Assembly (NCBI GenBank): GCA_018266845.1
Contig: JAFDZO010000035.1
Location: 1-44,521, forward strand
Length of the DNA: 44,521 nt
Direction: 5' to 3'
DNA from: Bacteroidota bacterium
Lineage (GTDB): Bacteria; Bacteroidota; Ignavibacteria; Tepidaquicellales; Tepidaquicellaceae
A model generated the notes under the pieces. It was not told where the DNA came from, searched no databases, and saw only the letters and a program-made list of their open reading frames with translations. The position numbers were made by a program, and so were the translations under genes. Every line of letters starts with the position of its first letter. The stretch's first letter is position 1. Below, piece by piece: positions 16,607 through 24,725 of this stretch.

Positions 16607-18565
16607 ATGAGCTCACAAGAACAAAACATTACGTCTTTATCGAATGAAAAGAGATTATTCAAACCGAAAAAATCTTTTGCGGAGAAAGCGCACATAAAAT
16701 CATTTGAGCAGTATAAAAAAATGTATGCTCAGTCAATAAAAAACCCCGAGAAGTTCTGGGCAAAAGCTGCTGAAGAGCTTCACTGGTTTAAAAAATGGAC
16801 GAAGGTTTTGAAATGGAAAGCTCCTCATTCCCAGTGGTTTTCGGGAGGCAAATTAAATTTATCGTATAACTGTCTGGATAGGCACGTAGAAAACGGAAGA
16901 AAAAATAAAGTTGCATTGTTCTTCGAAGGTGAGCCGGGCGATATGCAGACCTTAACATACGGCCAGCTTCTCACCGAAGTGAAAAAATTTGCAAACGTTC
17001 TTAAAGAGAACGGAGTAAAGAAAGGCGACAGAGTCTGCATCTATATGCCGATGGTTCCCGAAGCAGTTATTGCAATGCTTGCCTGCGCAAGAATCGGCGC
17101 AGTGCATTCAGTTATCTTCGGCGGATTTGCTGCGCACGCACTTGTTGATAGAATCAACGATGCAGAAGCGTGCATGGTCATCACTGCCGACGGCGCGCAT
17201 AGAAGAGGACAGCTTGTAGAGCTAAAGAAAAACGTAGATGAGGCACTGCCTTCCTGCCCCACGATTAAGACAGTTTTAGTTGTGAAACGCTGCGGTAATG
17301 AAATCAAGTGGAACGATATGTTCGATAAATGGTATCACACTGAAATGGAATTTGTTACTGATGACTGTCCCGCCGAAAAACTCGATGCCGAGCATCCACT
17401 TTATATATTATATACCAGCGGAACAACCGGCAAGCCGAAGGGAATTTTGCACACAACGGGCGGCTACTCAGTGCAGACTTATCTCACCGCAAAGTATGTT
17501 TTCGATTTGAACGATGACGATGTTTACTGGTGCACGGCTGATATAGGCTGGGTAACCGGACACAGCTACGTTGTTTATGGTCCTTTGCAAAACGGAGCAA
17601 GTGTCCTTTTATACGAAGGCGCGCCAAACTACCCGGAGCCTGACCGCTTCTGGAAGATGATAGATAAATACAAAGTAACAATTTTCTATACTGCGCCAAC
17701 GGCGATAAGAGCTTTTATAAAGTGGGGAACTCACTGGGTTGATAAGTATAAACTGGATTCGTTAAGGCTGCTCGGAACTGTGGGCGAGCCGATAAACCCC
17801 GAGGCGTGGATGTGGTACAATAAAGTAATCGGTAAAGAGCGATGCCCGATTGTTGATACGTGGTGGCAGACGGAAACCGGAGCGATTATGGTTTCGCCGC
17901 TTCCTGGAGCAACGCCTACAAAGCCGGGCTCAGGCACGCTGCCTTTCTTCGGAATTGATATTGCAGTGCTTGATAAGCAGGGTGTTGAAGTAAAAGCGAA
18001 TCAGGGAGGACTGCTTGTTATCCGCAAGCCGTGGCCCTCGATGTTGAGAACAATTTATAAGGACGATGAGAGATACCAGAAACAATATTGGAGCGAGTTT
18101 AAGGGTATGTATTTTACAGGCGACGGCGCGCGCCGTGATAAGGACGGCTATTTCTGGGTAATGGGACGTGTTGACGATGTGCTTAATGTCAGCGGTCATA
18201 GGCTCGGCACCGCTGAGATTGAATCGGCGCTTGTGGCTCACATAAAAGTTGCCGAGGCTGCAGTTGTGGGCAAACCCGATGAAATAAAGGGCAATGCCAT
18301 CTGCGCATTTGTTACGCTTGAAAGCAGCCACGCTCCGAGTGATGAATTAAAGAACGAGCTTAAGGCATGGGTTGCAAAGGAAATCGGCGCTCTTGCAAGA
18401 CCGGATGAGATTAGGTTTACCGATGCGCTTCCGAAAACGAGGAGCGGAAAAATTATGAGAAGATTGCTTCGTGAACTTGCTTCAAGCGGAGAGGTTAGGG
18501 GAGACGTAACGACGCTTGAAGATTTTGCAGTGCTTGAGAAATTGAGAGAAGGGGAAGAGGAGTAG
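16607..18565 (+). CDS. acs: Acetyl-CoA synthetase
   Basis: 652 residues. AMP-forming acetate-CoA ligase: acetate + ATP + CoA -> acetyl-CoA + AMP + PPi, in the cytoplasm. The N-terminal ACAS domain ([20 protein letters not shown], about 29-48) precedes the adenylation domain. Core motifs: [19 protein letters not shown] (P-loop, near 273), [32 protein letters not shown] near 425, and [20 protein letters not shown]. The regulatory and catalytic Lys is K615 in [11 protein letters not shown], which is the usual acetylation site. The gene stands alone with its own terminator. Its GC content is visibly higher than that of most neighbours, common for a well-expressed conserved enzyme. Confidence 0.97.
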   Translation: MSSQEQNITSLSNEKRLFKPKKSFAEKAHIKSFEQYKKMYAQSIKNPEKFWAKAAEELHWFKKWTKVLKWKAPHSQWFSGGKLNLSYNCLDRHVENGRKNKVALFFEGEPGDMQTLTYGQLLTEVKKFANVLKENGVKKGDRVCIYMPMVPEAVIAMLACARIGAVHSVIFGGFAAHALVDRINDAEACMVITADGAHRRGQLVELKKNVDEALPSCPTIKTVLVVKRCGNEIKWNDMFDKWYHTEMEFVTDDCPAEKLDAEHPLYILYTSGTTGKPKGILHTTGGYSVQTYLTAKYVFDLNDDDVYWCTADIGWVTGHSYVVYGPLQNGASVLLYEGAPNYPEPDRFWKMIDKYKVTIFYTAPTAIRAFIKWGTHWVDKYKLDSLRLLGTVGEPINPEAWMWYNKVIGKERCPIVDTWWQTETGAIMVSPLPGATPTKPGSGTLPFFGIDIAVLDKQGVEVKANQGGLLVIRKPWPSMLRTIYKDDERYQKQYWSEFKGMYFTGDGARRDKDGYFWVMGRVDDVLNVSGHRLGTAEIESALVAHIKVAEAAVVGKPDEIKGNAICAFVTLESSHAPSDELKNELKAWVAKEIGALARPDEIRFTDALPKTRSGKIMRRLLRELASSGEVRGDVTTLEDFAVLEKLREGEEE

Positions 18566-18595
18566 GGTTTAAGTTATGAGTTAGGAATTAATAAT

Positions 18596-18634
18596 TGACC
18601 TGATGGAGGTTACTATCCGACAGGTCATTTTTTT
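18596..18634 (+). terminator. Rho-independent terminator after acs
   Basis: TGACCTG (18596-18602) pairs with CAGGTCA (18621-18627), with GGA/TCC pairing inside the loop, followed by a run of seven T. It is 31 bases past the acs stop codon. Confidence 0.8.
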
Positions 18635-18720
18635 AGCATCAAGTTTTGGCAAAATACTTTTTCCTTGTCGAAAATGAATAATAATTGTAAATTATTTAAG
18701 TTCAGAAATTTTAATCTAAA

Positions 18721-19470
18721 ATGAAGATTTTTTACTTAATTTTATTTGTTTTTTTAGTAGCAGTTTCAGGTTGTTCTTCCGAGAGCTTACTCGTTAAGAA
18801 ATATAAAAATGTTTATGAACCTGTGAAGCAAGATGGTATTACTTCGTATTATATTGCGGGGATTCCCTTCGGGGCTTTCGGAACCGATAAATATTCTGTA
18901 ATATTTAGTTTGCAGCCGACTTCTATTGAAAAAGATGAATACTTATCACTATGGGTGCTATATAAAAATTTAGATGATGCTGAATACCTTTTGGAACCTG
19001 CCAGATTAGTTAAAATGAACTTATCGAGCAAGGGTGCGAAAATAAATTCAATAAACCCTTCGTCTCCATTAGCAATTTTAAATGAAATAGAGAAAAGCAA
19101 GCAAGCTGATTTAGTTACAACAGCAATTACAGGTGCTTTAAAATCCATTACTTATAAATCTGAAGTAGGAAAAGAACTTTCATCTCAAAACACAGACAGA
19201 AAAATTTTAGATATTGAAAGCTGGTATAATTTATATGCTGAAAGTATAAGCAATGGGATATTGAGAAAGAATACAATTTTTAAAGATAAAAGTGTTAATG
19301 GTTTGATTTATTTTTATTCTCCTTATCCAAAAGAAGAACCTTTAATTATACATGGTCAAACTTATAAACAAGGAAAAGTTTTCGATTTTAATGATTTTGA
19401 TATTAGCATTGAAGTTCAATTACCGGATGGTTCTAAGGAAATAAAATTTATACGAATGGCCGGAGAATAG
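18721..19470 (+). CDS. Predicted lipoprotein of unknown function
   Basis: 249 residues. The signal peptide MKIFYLILFVFLVAVSGCSS has a lipobox (VSGC) with Cys18 as the lipidation site. The mature protein shows no family I recognise. It has alternating beta-like stretches (YYIAGIPFGAFG, YSVIFSLQPTSIEKDEYLSLWVLYKN) and ends with FDFNDFDISIEVQLPDGSKEIKF. It is monocistronic: acs ends 155 bases upstream behind a terminator, and repeat DNA begins about 90 bases downstream. Confidence 0.75.
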   Translation: MKIFYLILFVFLVAVSGCSSESLLVKKYKNVYEPVKQDGITSYYIAGIPFGAFGTDKYSVIFSLQPTSIEKDEYLSLWVLYKNLDDAEYLLEPARLVKMNLSSKGAKINSINPSSPLAILNEIEKSKQADLVTTAITGALKSITYKSEVGKELSSQNTDRKILDIESWYNLYAESISNGILRKNTIFKDKSVNGLIYFYSPYPKEEPLIIHGQTYKQGKVFDFNDFDISIEVQLPDGSKEIKFIRMAGE

Positions 19471-19557
19471 TATTTTACTTCACAATTTTAGAATCTTTTT
19501 TCTTGCAATTCTTGCTTCGCTGTTTGTAATAGGCATAAGAAGAAAATTTAAGCCGTA

Positions 19558-19609
19558 GAACACCCCTTGCCTTCACTTCGTTCAGGCGCTCCCCTCAAGG
19601 GGAGAGTTT
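19558..19609 (-). repeat. Variant half-copy (copy D) of the DUF559-linked palindrome
   Basis: Read on the minus strand it begins AAACTCTCCCCTTGAGGGG and ends AGGGGTGTTC, as in the left half of the full element. The second hairpin is replaced by GCCTGAACGAAGTGAAGGC, which still folds around a GAA loop. Different stem, same shape and same loop. Confidence 0.75.
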
Positions 19610-19683
19610 CGCGTTTTTGAAAATAATGTTAGTTTTGAAATATAGTTTTATCTAAAGAGTAAAACATTAAAACACCAGTTTCT

Positions 19684-19789
19684 AAACTCTCCCCATGAGG
19701 GGAGTACTTTCGCGAAGCGAAAGGGAGGGGTGTTTATACAACACCCACCGTCTCGCTTTCAGCGAGCCACCTCCCTCAAGGGAGGAGTT
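19684..19789. repeat. Full five-hairpin palindromic element (copy B)
   Basis: Same five-hairpin structure as 11051-11157. The side hairpins, arm hairpins and inverted ends are identical apart from TTGA -> ATGA in the first loop. The central loop is TATAC instead of TAAAG, so the loop is the freely varying part. It ends 100 bases upstream of the DUF559 start codon. Confidence 0.85.
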
Positions 19790-19828
19790 AATAATTTTTG
19801 TAAGAAAGTTTATTGAAGTTAAGGAACA

Positions 19829-19881
19829 AAATTCTCCCCTCGAGGGGAGTACTTTCGCGAAGCGAAAGGGAGGGGTGTTTT
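19829..19881 (+). repeat. Left half-copy (copy C) joined to the DUF559 start
   Basis: AAATTCTCCCC-TCGA-GGGGAG hairpin, the CTTTCGC-GAA-GCGAAAG hairpin, then GGGAGGGGTGTTT. The sequence stops at the point where full copies have their central loop. The DUF559 ATG follows eight bases later at 19890. The G-rich GGGAGGGG could act as a distant ribosome-binding site. Confidence 0.8.
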
Positions 19882-19889
19882 TAGAAAAA

Positions 19890-20258
19890 ATGAAATACGA
19901 AATAATAAAATATCATCCTTCCTTAAAACCATTTTCACGTAAATTAAGAAAAGAAAGCACACTCTCTGAAATTCTCCTCTGGGATAAACTCAAAAACAAG
20001 CAGCTCTTTGGTTATAAATTCCTGCGGCAAAAACCGATTGATAATTTTATTGTGGATTTCTTCTGCAAAGAACTAATGCTTGCAATAGAAATTGATGGTT
20101 CATCACATAATGAAAAAGTTGAGCAAGATTTAGAAAGGCAAATGAAAATAGAGAACCTTGGAATTAAATTTTTACGATTTCAGGATAAAGATGTTAGATT
20201 TAAAATGAACGATGTATTGATTACTATTGAAGGCTGGATAAAAGAAAATAGTTTGTAA
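19890..20258 (+). CDS. DUF559 endonuclease-like protein
   Basis: 122 residues from the ATG at 19890. A longer reading from 19695 would encode 65 residues of repeat DNA, so I reject it. DUF559 is a PD-(D/E)XK/Vsr-like nuclease fold. Visible pieces: LRKESTLSEILLWDKLKNKQ (20-39), GYKFLRQKPIDNFIVDFFC (41-59) and LAIEIDGSSHNE (64-75), giving candidate metal ligands D56, E67 and D69 with H73 close by. The C-terminal FLRFQDKDVRFKMNDVL matches the family end. It would be a small DNA endonuclease of unknown target. The gene is directly attached to a half-copy of a palindromic repeat that also exists solo in the window (see findings). Confidence 0.9.
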   Translation: MKYEIIKYHPSLKPFSRKLRKESTLSEILLWDKLKNKQLFGYKFLRQKPIDNFIVDFFCKELMLAIEIDGSSHNEKVEQDLERQMKIENLGIKFLRFQDKDVRFKMNDVLITIEGWIKENSL

Positions 20259-20320
20259 CGCATATCACCTCCTTTTCACTTTGATTTAAAAAAAAATGCT
20301 GTATCTTTTTCAAAAAAATT

Positions 20321-20728
20321 ATGGCGAAAAATTACACTCTATCCCTCTCTCACGAGTATCAGGTCTCACCGGAAAAAGTTTACGAAAAAATTCAGGACGG
20401 AACAATTTTTAAGCTCGCCGGATGCGATGATTTGCTGCACGAGTTTGCCGTAGATGCTCCCGTTGCAATGTTCTTTAATGATAGGGGACAGATATTCGGC
20501 ACATATAAGGAGATTGTAAAAAATAAAAAAGTTGTTCTGGATTGGAATGTTACGGGATTCGATAAGCCGGAAGAACTTAATACCCGCCTTGAAATTACGC
20601 TTTCCCCGAAAGAAAAAAACAAAACCTCACTATCACTCACAAACTCGGAAATAAAAAATGAAGCATCCTATGAAGCAAAGAAAAAAGCGTGGGAAGAAAT
20701 TTTAGATGATTTGGAAAAGGAATTTTAG
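20321..20728 (+). CDS. SRPBCC/AHSA1-like ligand-binding domain protein
   Basis: 135 residues, soluble, no signal. The sequence opens with a strand (YTLSLSHEYQVSPEKVYEKI) followed by a helix, then GQIFGTYKEIVKNKKVVLDWNVTGFDKP, TRLEITLSPKEKNKTSLSLTNSEI and a long terminal helix KKAWEEILDDLEKEF. That is the helix-grip order of the START/SRPBCC superfamily and closest in style to AHSA1 (Aha1 C-terminal-like) proteins. Family members bind hydrophobic ligands or act with chaperones; no substrate can be named. It lies 62 bases after DUF559 with its own AT-rich leader. Confidence 0.75.
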   Translation: MAKNYTLSLSHEYQVSPEKVYEKIQDGTIFKLAGCDDLLHEFAVDAPVAMFFNDRGQIFGTYKEIVKNKKVVLDWNVTGFDKPEELNTRLEITLSPKEKNKTSLSLTNSEIKNEASYEAKKKAWEEILDDLEKEF

Positions 20729-20847
20729 ATAGCAAAATGACTGCCGTCAAATTATAAAATAACGAAAACTGAAATTAAATGTGAGTCTAAAATGCTTTCA
20801 GTAAAGAAACATTTAGCTTATTTTTGTGCAATTATAAAACTCACTCA

Positions 20848-21813
20848 ATGCACATTTTTGATTCTCTTATTGGCAGCCTGCTCTCGCCGATGGTTCTCGC
20901 ATTTGCTCTTGGTATTTTAGCCACATTAATAAAAAGCGATTTAAAATTTCCTGACGGGCTTTATGCAGCTCTTACAATTTATCTTCTTTTTGCCATAGGG
21001 CTTAAAGGAGGTTATAAGCTTTCCCAGACTCCTATTAAAGAGTTTATTCTGCCTGCATTATTCGGTCTGCTTCTCGGAGTAATGATTCCTATATGGATGT
21101 TCTTCATTTTGAAAAAATTCGGGAAATTTGATTACACGAACGCGGCTGCAATTGCCGCTCATTATGGCTCCGTCTCGGCAGTAACATTCGGCGAGGGAAT
21201 AGCTTTTCTCGACCTGATGAAAATTCCCTATGAGGGATACATGCCTACTCTGCTTGCAGTGATGGAAATTCCGGGAATAATTGTCGCGCTTCTTATTGCA
21301 AGAAAATATTCCAAGTCGGAATCTTCAATGGGAAGAATTTTTCACGAACTGTTTACAAATAAAGGAACCGTGCTGTTAATCGGCGGATTGGTTATAGGTT
21401 TTGTTTCGGGAAATAAAGGGCATGAGCAGATTGCCCCGCTTTTTGAAACACTGTTTAGAGGTATGCTTACTTTGTTTCTTCTTGAAATAGGGCTTGTTAC
21501 AGGAAGGAAACTGGCTGACCTGAAAAAAGTTGGCTCTTTTCTCGTTGCATTCGGTATAGTGATGCCTATAGTAAATGCTGTTATAGGAATTTTGTGCGGA
21601 AAGCTTGCGGGGCTTGGAGTGGGCGGATGCACGATGCTTGGCGTACTTGCCTCAAGCGCATCGTATATTGCTGCGCCGGCAGCTGTAAGAATTGCGCTGC
21701 CTGAAGCAAACCCGACGTATTATTTGACATCGGCATTGGCAATTACTTTTCCTTTTAATGTTACCATTGGTCTTCCGCTATATTTCTCTATAGCGAATTT
21801 TATCGTTGGGTAA
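20848..21813 (+). CDS. sbtA: SbtA-type sodium-dependent bicarbonate permease
   Basis: 321 residues from the ATG at 20848. An in-frame TTG eight codons earlier is unlikely because MHIFDSLIGSLLSPMVLAF is the usual family start. About ten membrane helices, with LLFAIGLKGGYKLSQ, NAAAIAAHYGSVSAVTF and GLGVGGCTMLGVLASSASYIAAP as recognisable family blocks and a soluble loop in the middle. SbtA imports HCO3- with Na+ across the inner membrane; it is best known from cyanobacteria but is also found in heterotrophs. The next gene encodes an SbtB/PII-like protein, the usual regulator, which strengthens the call. Confidence 0.9.
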   Translation: MHIFDSLIGSLLSPMVLAFALGILATLIKSDLKFPDGLYAALTIYLLFAIGLKGGYKLSQTPIKEFILPALFGLLLGVMIPIWMFFILKKFGKFDYTNAAAIAAHYGSVSAVTFGEGIAFLDLMKIPYEGYMPTLLAVMEIPGIIVALLIARKYSKSESSMGRIFHELFTNKGTVLLIGGLVIGFVSGNKGHEQIAPLFETLFRGMLTLFLLEIGLVTGRKLADLKKVGSFLVAFGIVMPIVNAVIGILCGKLAGLGVGGCTMLGVLASSASYIAAPAAVRIALPEANPTYYLTSALAITFPFNVTIGLPLYFSIANFIVG

Positions 21814-22128
21814 ATTTGAAAAGGTCTTTTTACACAGAGCGGGGAAAACTGTTTTCAGATTAAGAGACTTTTTTTTCCTAAGCTCCGGCTTAGAAAAGAA
21901 AATTTTGAACTCGCTATGAAGCGGATTTTATCCAGATACCTCGGGAGCTTCGTAATGCGAAACTGAATTTATGCTGTGAAATCGTGCATCTCCTTACTAA
22001 GAAAGGCGAAGTTTGAACGGCAGATGGGTGTGCTAAAAACATGCCCTTAAAGCGGAAGCTGTTTTGTGTGAAAATAATTTTAAAAAAATTTTAATGATGC
22101 GTTTATAAATTTAACAAAAGAAAATTTT
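21814..22128. other. Structured 315-base spacer between sbtA and sbtB, no gene seen
   Basis: No plausible coding frame. Several hairpins can be drawn: 21878-21893 (CTAAGC-TCCG-GCTTAG); a GAAGC/GCTTC stem enclosing GGATTTTATCC around 21917-21946; and GGGTGTG-CTAAAAA-CATGCCC around 22026-22046. It could be a structured leader for sbtB or a decayed element. No known riboswitch consensus was recognised. Confidence 0.4.
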
Positions 22129-22428
22129 ATGGAATTAAAATCATTGAAGCTTGTTACAATATTTTCAGACGATGCTCTTCAGGATGAAATTATTGAAGCG
22201 CTGAAAGGCTGCGGAGTGAAGGGCTATACAATTGAAGATGCAAAAGGGGAGGGGCTGCACCGTATGCGAATGAATGAGCTTGAAGGAACAATAATAAGGA
22301 TTGAGACGATATGCAATGAGGCAAAGTGCGATGAGGTTTTTAAGATGCTCTCGGAAAAATTTTTCAATGAGTACGGAGTGATAGCATTTGCGACGGATAT
22401 TCAGGTATTGAGGAAAGAAAGATTTTAA
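22129..22428 (+). CDS. sbtB: SbtB-like PII-family regulatory protein
   Basis: 99 residues, a compact ferredoxin-like PII fold. SLKLVTIFSDDALQDEIIEAL is strand-helix 1. GCGVKGYTIEDAKGEG covers strand 2 and the start of the T-loop. FKMLSEKFFNEYGVIAFATDIQVLRKERF corresponds to the SbtB C-terminal block ('KFFTDYAGI...EVL'). The T-loop is short and lacks the uridylylated Tyr of GlnB. The C-terminal CGPEGC redox extension of some SbtB proteins is absent. SbtB proteins bind adenine nucleotides (cAMP, AMP, ADP, ATP, c-di-AMP) and control SbtA. Paired with sbtA upstream, though the two are 315 bases apart. Confidence 0.85.
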   Translation: MELKSLKLVTIFSDDALQDEIIEALKGCGVKGYTIEDAKGEGLHRMRMNELEGTIIRIETICNEAKCDEVFKMLSEKFFNEYGVIAFATDIQVLRKERF

Positions 22429-22578
22429 AAAATTATTCACAAACAGAGAAAAATGTCAAGTTGAGAAAACATATATTTACTTCTCTAAAATCGGGATAAG
22501 ATTTTGTTTATAAAGAATTTATTGAGCAGAAACTGAATTTTCTTGAAATTAATATTGTTAAATTAGTAATTTGACTCA

Positions 22579-22602
22579 AAACTTACGACCCCCCGTAAGT
22601 TT
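22579..22602. repeat. Short palindrome upstream of the YCF48-like gene
   Basis: AAACTTACG (22579-22587) and CGTAAGTTT (22594-22602) form a perfect 9-base stem around a C-rich loop. It lies 150 bases after sbtB and 95 bases before the next start. No T-run follows, so it is not a standard terminator; it may be a dispersed palindrome or an operator. Confidence 0.5.
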
Positions 22603-22697
22603 CACATTATAAAAAAACAATCATTTGCAATGAAAATTTATCGCATTTAAAATCACCCTTTTTTTACCTACCTTTTCACATAAACGAGAAAAAAGCT

Positions 22698-23975
22698 ATG
22701 AAAAAAATCTTCATTTTGGCAAGCATTCTTGCCTTATTTTCTTTTCAATCCCTCTATTCACAATGGGTTCAGCAAACCAGCGGAACCACAGCCCAATTGA
22801 AGTCAGTATCTGCAATCAGCGACCAGATTTGCTGGGTTAGCGGAGTCGGTGTTGTGCTTAGGACAACAAACGGCGGAGTTAACTGGATAAACGCCACAGG
22901 CAATATAGCCGCTACATTTGGCGGTTCCAATATTTGGGGCATTGACGGGCAAACTGCTTTAGCCGCAGGAACCATTTCAGGAAACGCCTTCGTCTATCGA
23001 ACCTCAAATGGCGGAGTAAACTGGAGTCAGGTATTTACCCAAACAGGCGGCTTTATTAATTCTGTCTGGATGACAGGAGGTCTTAACGGCTACATGATGG
23101 GAGACCCTGTAGGCAATAAATGGTCTTTATGGAGTTCTAATTCGACCGGTTTTGCATGGGACTCCACCGGATTACGCCTTGATGGAACAGGCGAAGCCGG
23201 ATGGAATAACGGGTTGTATATAACAGGCACAAAAGTGTGGTTTACTACAAACACAGCTGCCGGGAAAATTTATTATTCTACAAACTCAGGCACTACTTTT
23301 ACTGTACAGCAGACCGGAGCAACATCAGCATCATTTGCTACGATTTGGTTTAACTATACCAACGTGGGTATGGCAAGTTCAAACGGTTCGCTTTTCTATA
23401 CAACTACTTCCGGCGCAACATGGTCGCCTATAGCTAATGTGCCCGGCGGAACAGCTAATATTAGCGGAATTACAGGCAAGAACAATGCCTGGTGGGTATC
23501 AAGAAATACTGCAAGCACGAGTATATATCATACGCGGGATAACGGAGCCACATGGATTTCCCAATCCTGCCCAAGCGGTTCTTATGCTCACATAGCATTG
23601 GGCAGATTATCAACGGGCGGCAGCGCAAATATCTGGGCTGTAGGCGAAGCAGGGAAAATTATTTTCCTTTCAGGTATCGTAAGTGTTGAGCCTGTTAACT
23701 CAGAAGTGCCAAGCCGGTATTCTTTAGAACAAAATTTCCCGAATCCGTTCAATCCCGAAACGAATATAAATTTTTCGCTTCCAAAAAATACTTTTGTTAA
23801 GCTGAAGGTGTATAATTCAACAGGTAAGCTTGTTTCGGAAGTTGTTAACGAATACAAATCAGCGGGTAATTATTCGGTAAGATTCGACGCCTCTGAATTA
23901 AGCAGCGGAGTGTATTTTTATTCAATTGAAACGGAAGGTTTTACACAGACTAAATCAATGATGCTAATAAAATAA
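22698..23975 (+). CDS. T9SS-secreted YCF48/Asp-box-like repeat protein
   Basis: 425 residues. Signal peptide MKKIFILASILALFSFQSLYSQ, cleaved near residue 20. The body has repeated units of the YCF48/BNR propeller kind: WVQQTSGTTAQLKSVSAISD, VLRTTNGGVNW, VYRTSNGGVNW, YYSTNSGTTF, HTRDNGATW. From about residue 345 a T9SS type A sorting domain follows (LEQNFPNPFNPETNINFSLP ... SSGVYFYSIETEG ... KSMMLIK). It is predicted to be an outer-surface beta-propeller. YCF48 itself assists photosystem II, but that role cannot apply without a photosystem; here only the fold is meant. It is followed by its own terminator. Confidence 0.9.
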   Translation: MKKIFILASILALFSFQSLYSQWVQQTSGTTAQLKSVSAISDQICWVSGVGVVLRTTNGGVNWINATGNIAATFGGSNIWGIDGQTALAAGTISGNAFVYRTSNGGVNWSQVFTQTGGFINSVWMTGGLNGYMMGDPVGNKWSLWSSNSTGFAWDSTGLRLDGTGEAGWNNGLYITGTKVWFTTNTAAGKIYYSTNSGTTFTVQQTGATSASFATIWFNYTNVGMASSNGSLFYTTTSGATWSPIANVPGGTANISGITGKNNAWWVSRNTASTSIYHTRDNGATWISQSCPSGSYAHIALGRLSTGGSANIWAVGEAGKIIFLSGIVSVEPVNSEVPSRYSLEQNFPNPFNPETNINFSLPKNTFVKLKVYNSTGKLVSEVVNEYKSAGNYSVRFDASELSSGVYFYSIETEGFTQTKSMMLIK

Positions 23976-24003
23976 TTTTAGCAATACCTTCAAATTAATA
24001 TAA

Positions 24004-24038
24004 GCCGTTTTGAGTGATTTTTCTCGAAACGGTTTTTT
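24004..24038 (+). terminator. Rho-independent terminator after the YCF48-like gene
   Basis: CCGTTTTGAG pairs with CTCGAAACGG (one G-T pair) around a short T-rich loop, followed by seven T. It lies 28 bases past the stop codon. Confidence 0.85.
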
Positions 24039-24113
24039 TATTTACGGCTCTTTTTTCCTTTTAAGAGAATAAAGTTTTTTTAATATTATTTTCTTTAACA
24101 AATAATATTTAAC

Positions 24114-24686
24114 ATGAAAAATCTTTTTGTATTAATATTTTTTTCAGTCTTTCTCGTAAGCTCAGTTTCCTTTGCCCAAAGCAGCGCGAAAGATACAACA
24201 AAGAAAAAACCATCGGGCATAAAAAGAAACATTACAGCAATTGCAGTTGTTTTAGGAAATACGCCTGATGGAATTACAGGTGTCATAAAGTTTACAAAAC
24301 TAAAAAAGGGTGTAAGAATTTCAGGAGAAATATACGGACTGACTCCGGGTAAGCACGGGTTTCATATCCATGAAAAAGGGCTGTGCGACCGCCCGGATTT
24401 TTCAAGCGCAGGACCTCATTTCAATCCCGATGGAACGAAACATGGTAGTATGGACTCGGAACACAGACATAAGGGTGATTTCGGTAACATTGTGGCGAAC
24501 GATTATGGGGTAGCTAAATTTTCTTTCGTTGATTATTCAATTAGCTTTAAGGGTAATAACGGAATAATAGGGAGAAGTGTCGTTATTCATGCCAAAGAAG
24601 ATGATTTGAAAACTGACCCTAGCGGGAATTCAGGAAGCAGGATTGGGTGCGGAATTATTCAGTTGAATACTTACAGAAAGCATTAA
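24114..24686 (+). CDS. sodC: Cu/Zn superoxide dismutase, secreted
   Basis: 190 residues with a signal peptide (MKNLFVLIFFSVFLVSSVSF, cut near AQSSA). It converts superoxide to oxygen and hydrogen peroxide in the periplasm. The metal site is complete: Cu ligands in GFHIHE, the bridging His in GPHFNP, Zn ligands in KHG and EHRHKGD, and the last Cu ligand in VVIHAKEDDL. The disulphide pair is Cys in GLCDRP and Cys in RIGCGII. About 30 Lys/Thr-rich residues lie between the signal and the domain. A 9-base AT-only inverted repeat (24082-24090/24101-24109) sits four bases before the ATG and might affect translation. It is transcribed alone up to a shared bidirectional terminator. Confidence 0.96.
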   Translation: MKNLFVLIFFSVFLVSSVSFAQSSAKDTTKKKPSGIKRNITAIAVVLGNTPDGITGVIKFTKLKKGVRISGEIYGLTPGKHGFHIHEKGLCDRPDFSSAGPHFNPDGTKHGSMDSEHRHKGDFGNIVANDYGVAKFSFVDYSISFKGNNGIIGRSVVIHAKEDDLKTDPSGNSGSRIGCGIIQLNTYRKH

Positions 24687-24691
24687 AACTA

Positions 24692-24721
24692 AAACCCCTG
24701 TAAGATTTCTTACAGGGGTTT
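24692..24721. terminator. Bidirectional terminator between sodC and the VCBS-repeat gene
   Basis: AAACCCCTGTAAGA - TT - TCTTACAGGGGTTT is a perfect 14-base stem with A and T tracts on its flanks. It lies between the convergent stops at 24686 and 24726 and can serve both genes. Confidence 0.85.
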
Positions 24722-24725
24722 AAAA

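Larger units (their letters stand above)
19471..19889. other. Repeat cluster of about 420 bases between a lipoprotein gene and DUF559
   Basis: It contains three copies of the palindromic element family: an inverted variant half-copy (19558-19609), a full copy (19684-19789), and a left half-copy (19829-19881) that abuts the DUF559 start codon. An open frame runs through the repeats into DUF559, giving repeat-encoded peptides such as SPLEGSTFAKRKGGV. I treat that as fortuitous. Otherwise no gene is seen. Confidence 0.75.

Noticed and set aside
19558-19881. Possible CRISPR array because of repeated palindromic units
   Set aside because: Units have different orientation, uneven spacing and partial copies, a copy occurs 8.6 kb away, and there are no cas genes.
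19695-19889. Longer DUF559 reading frame starting inside repeat copy B
   Set aside because: The extra 65 residues are encoded by two palindromic repeats; DUF559 proteins are normally ~115-130 residues and the ATG at 19890 gives 122.
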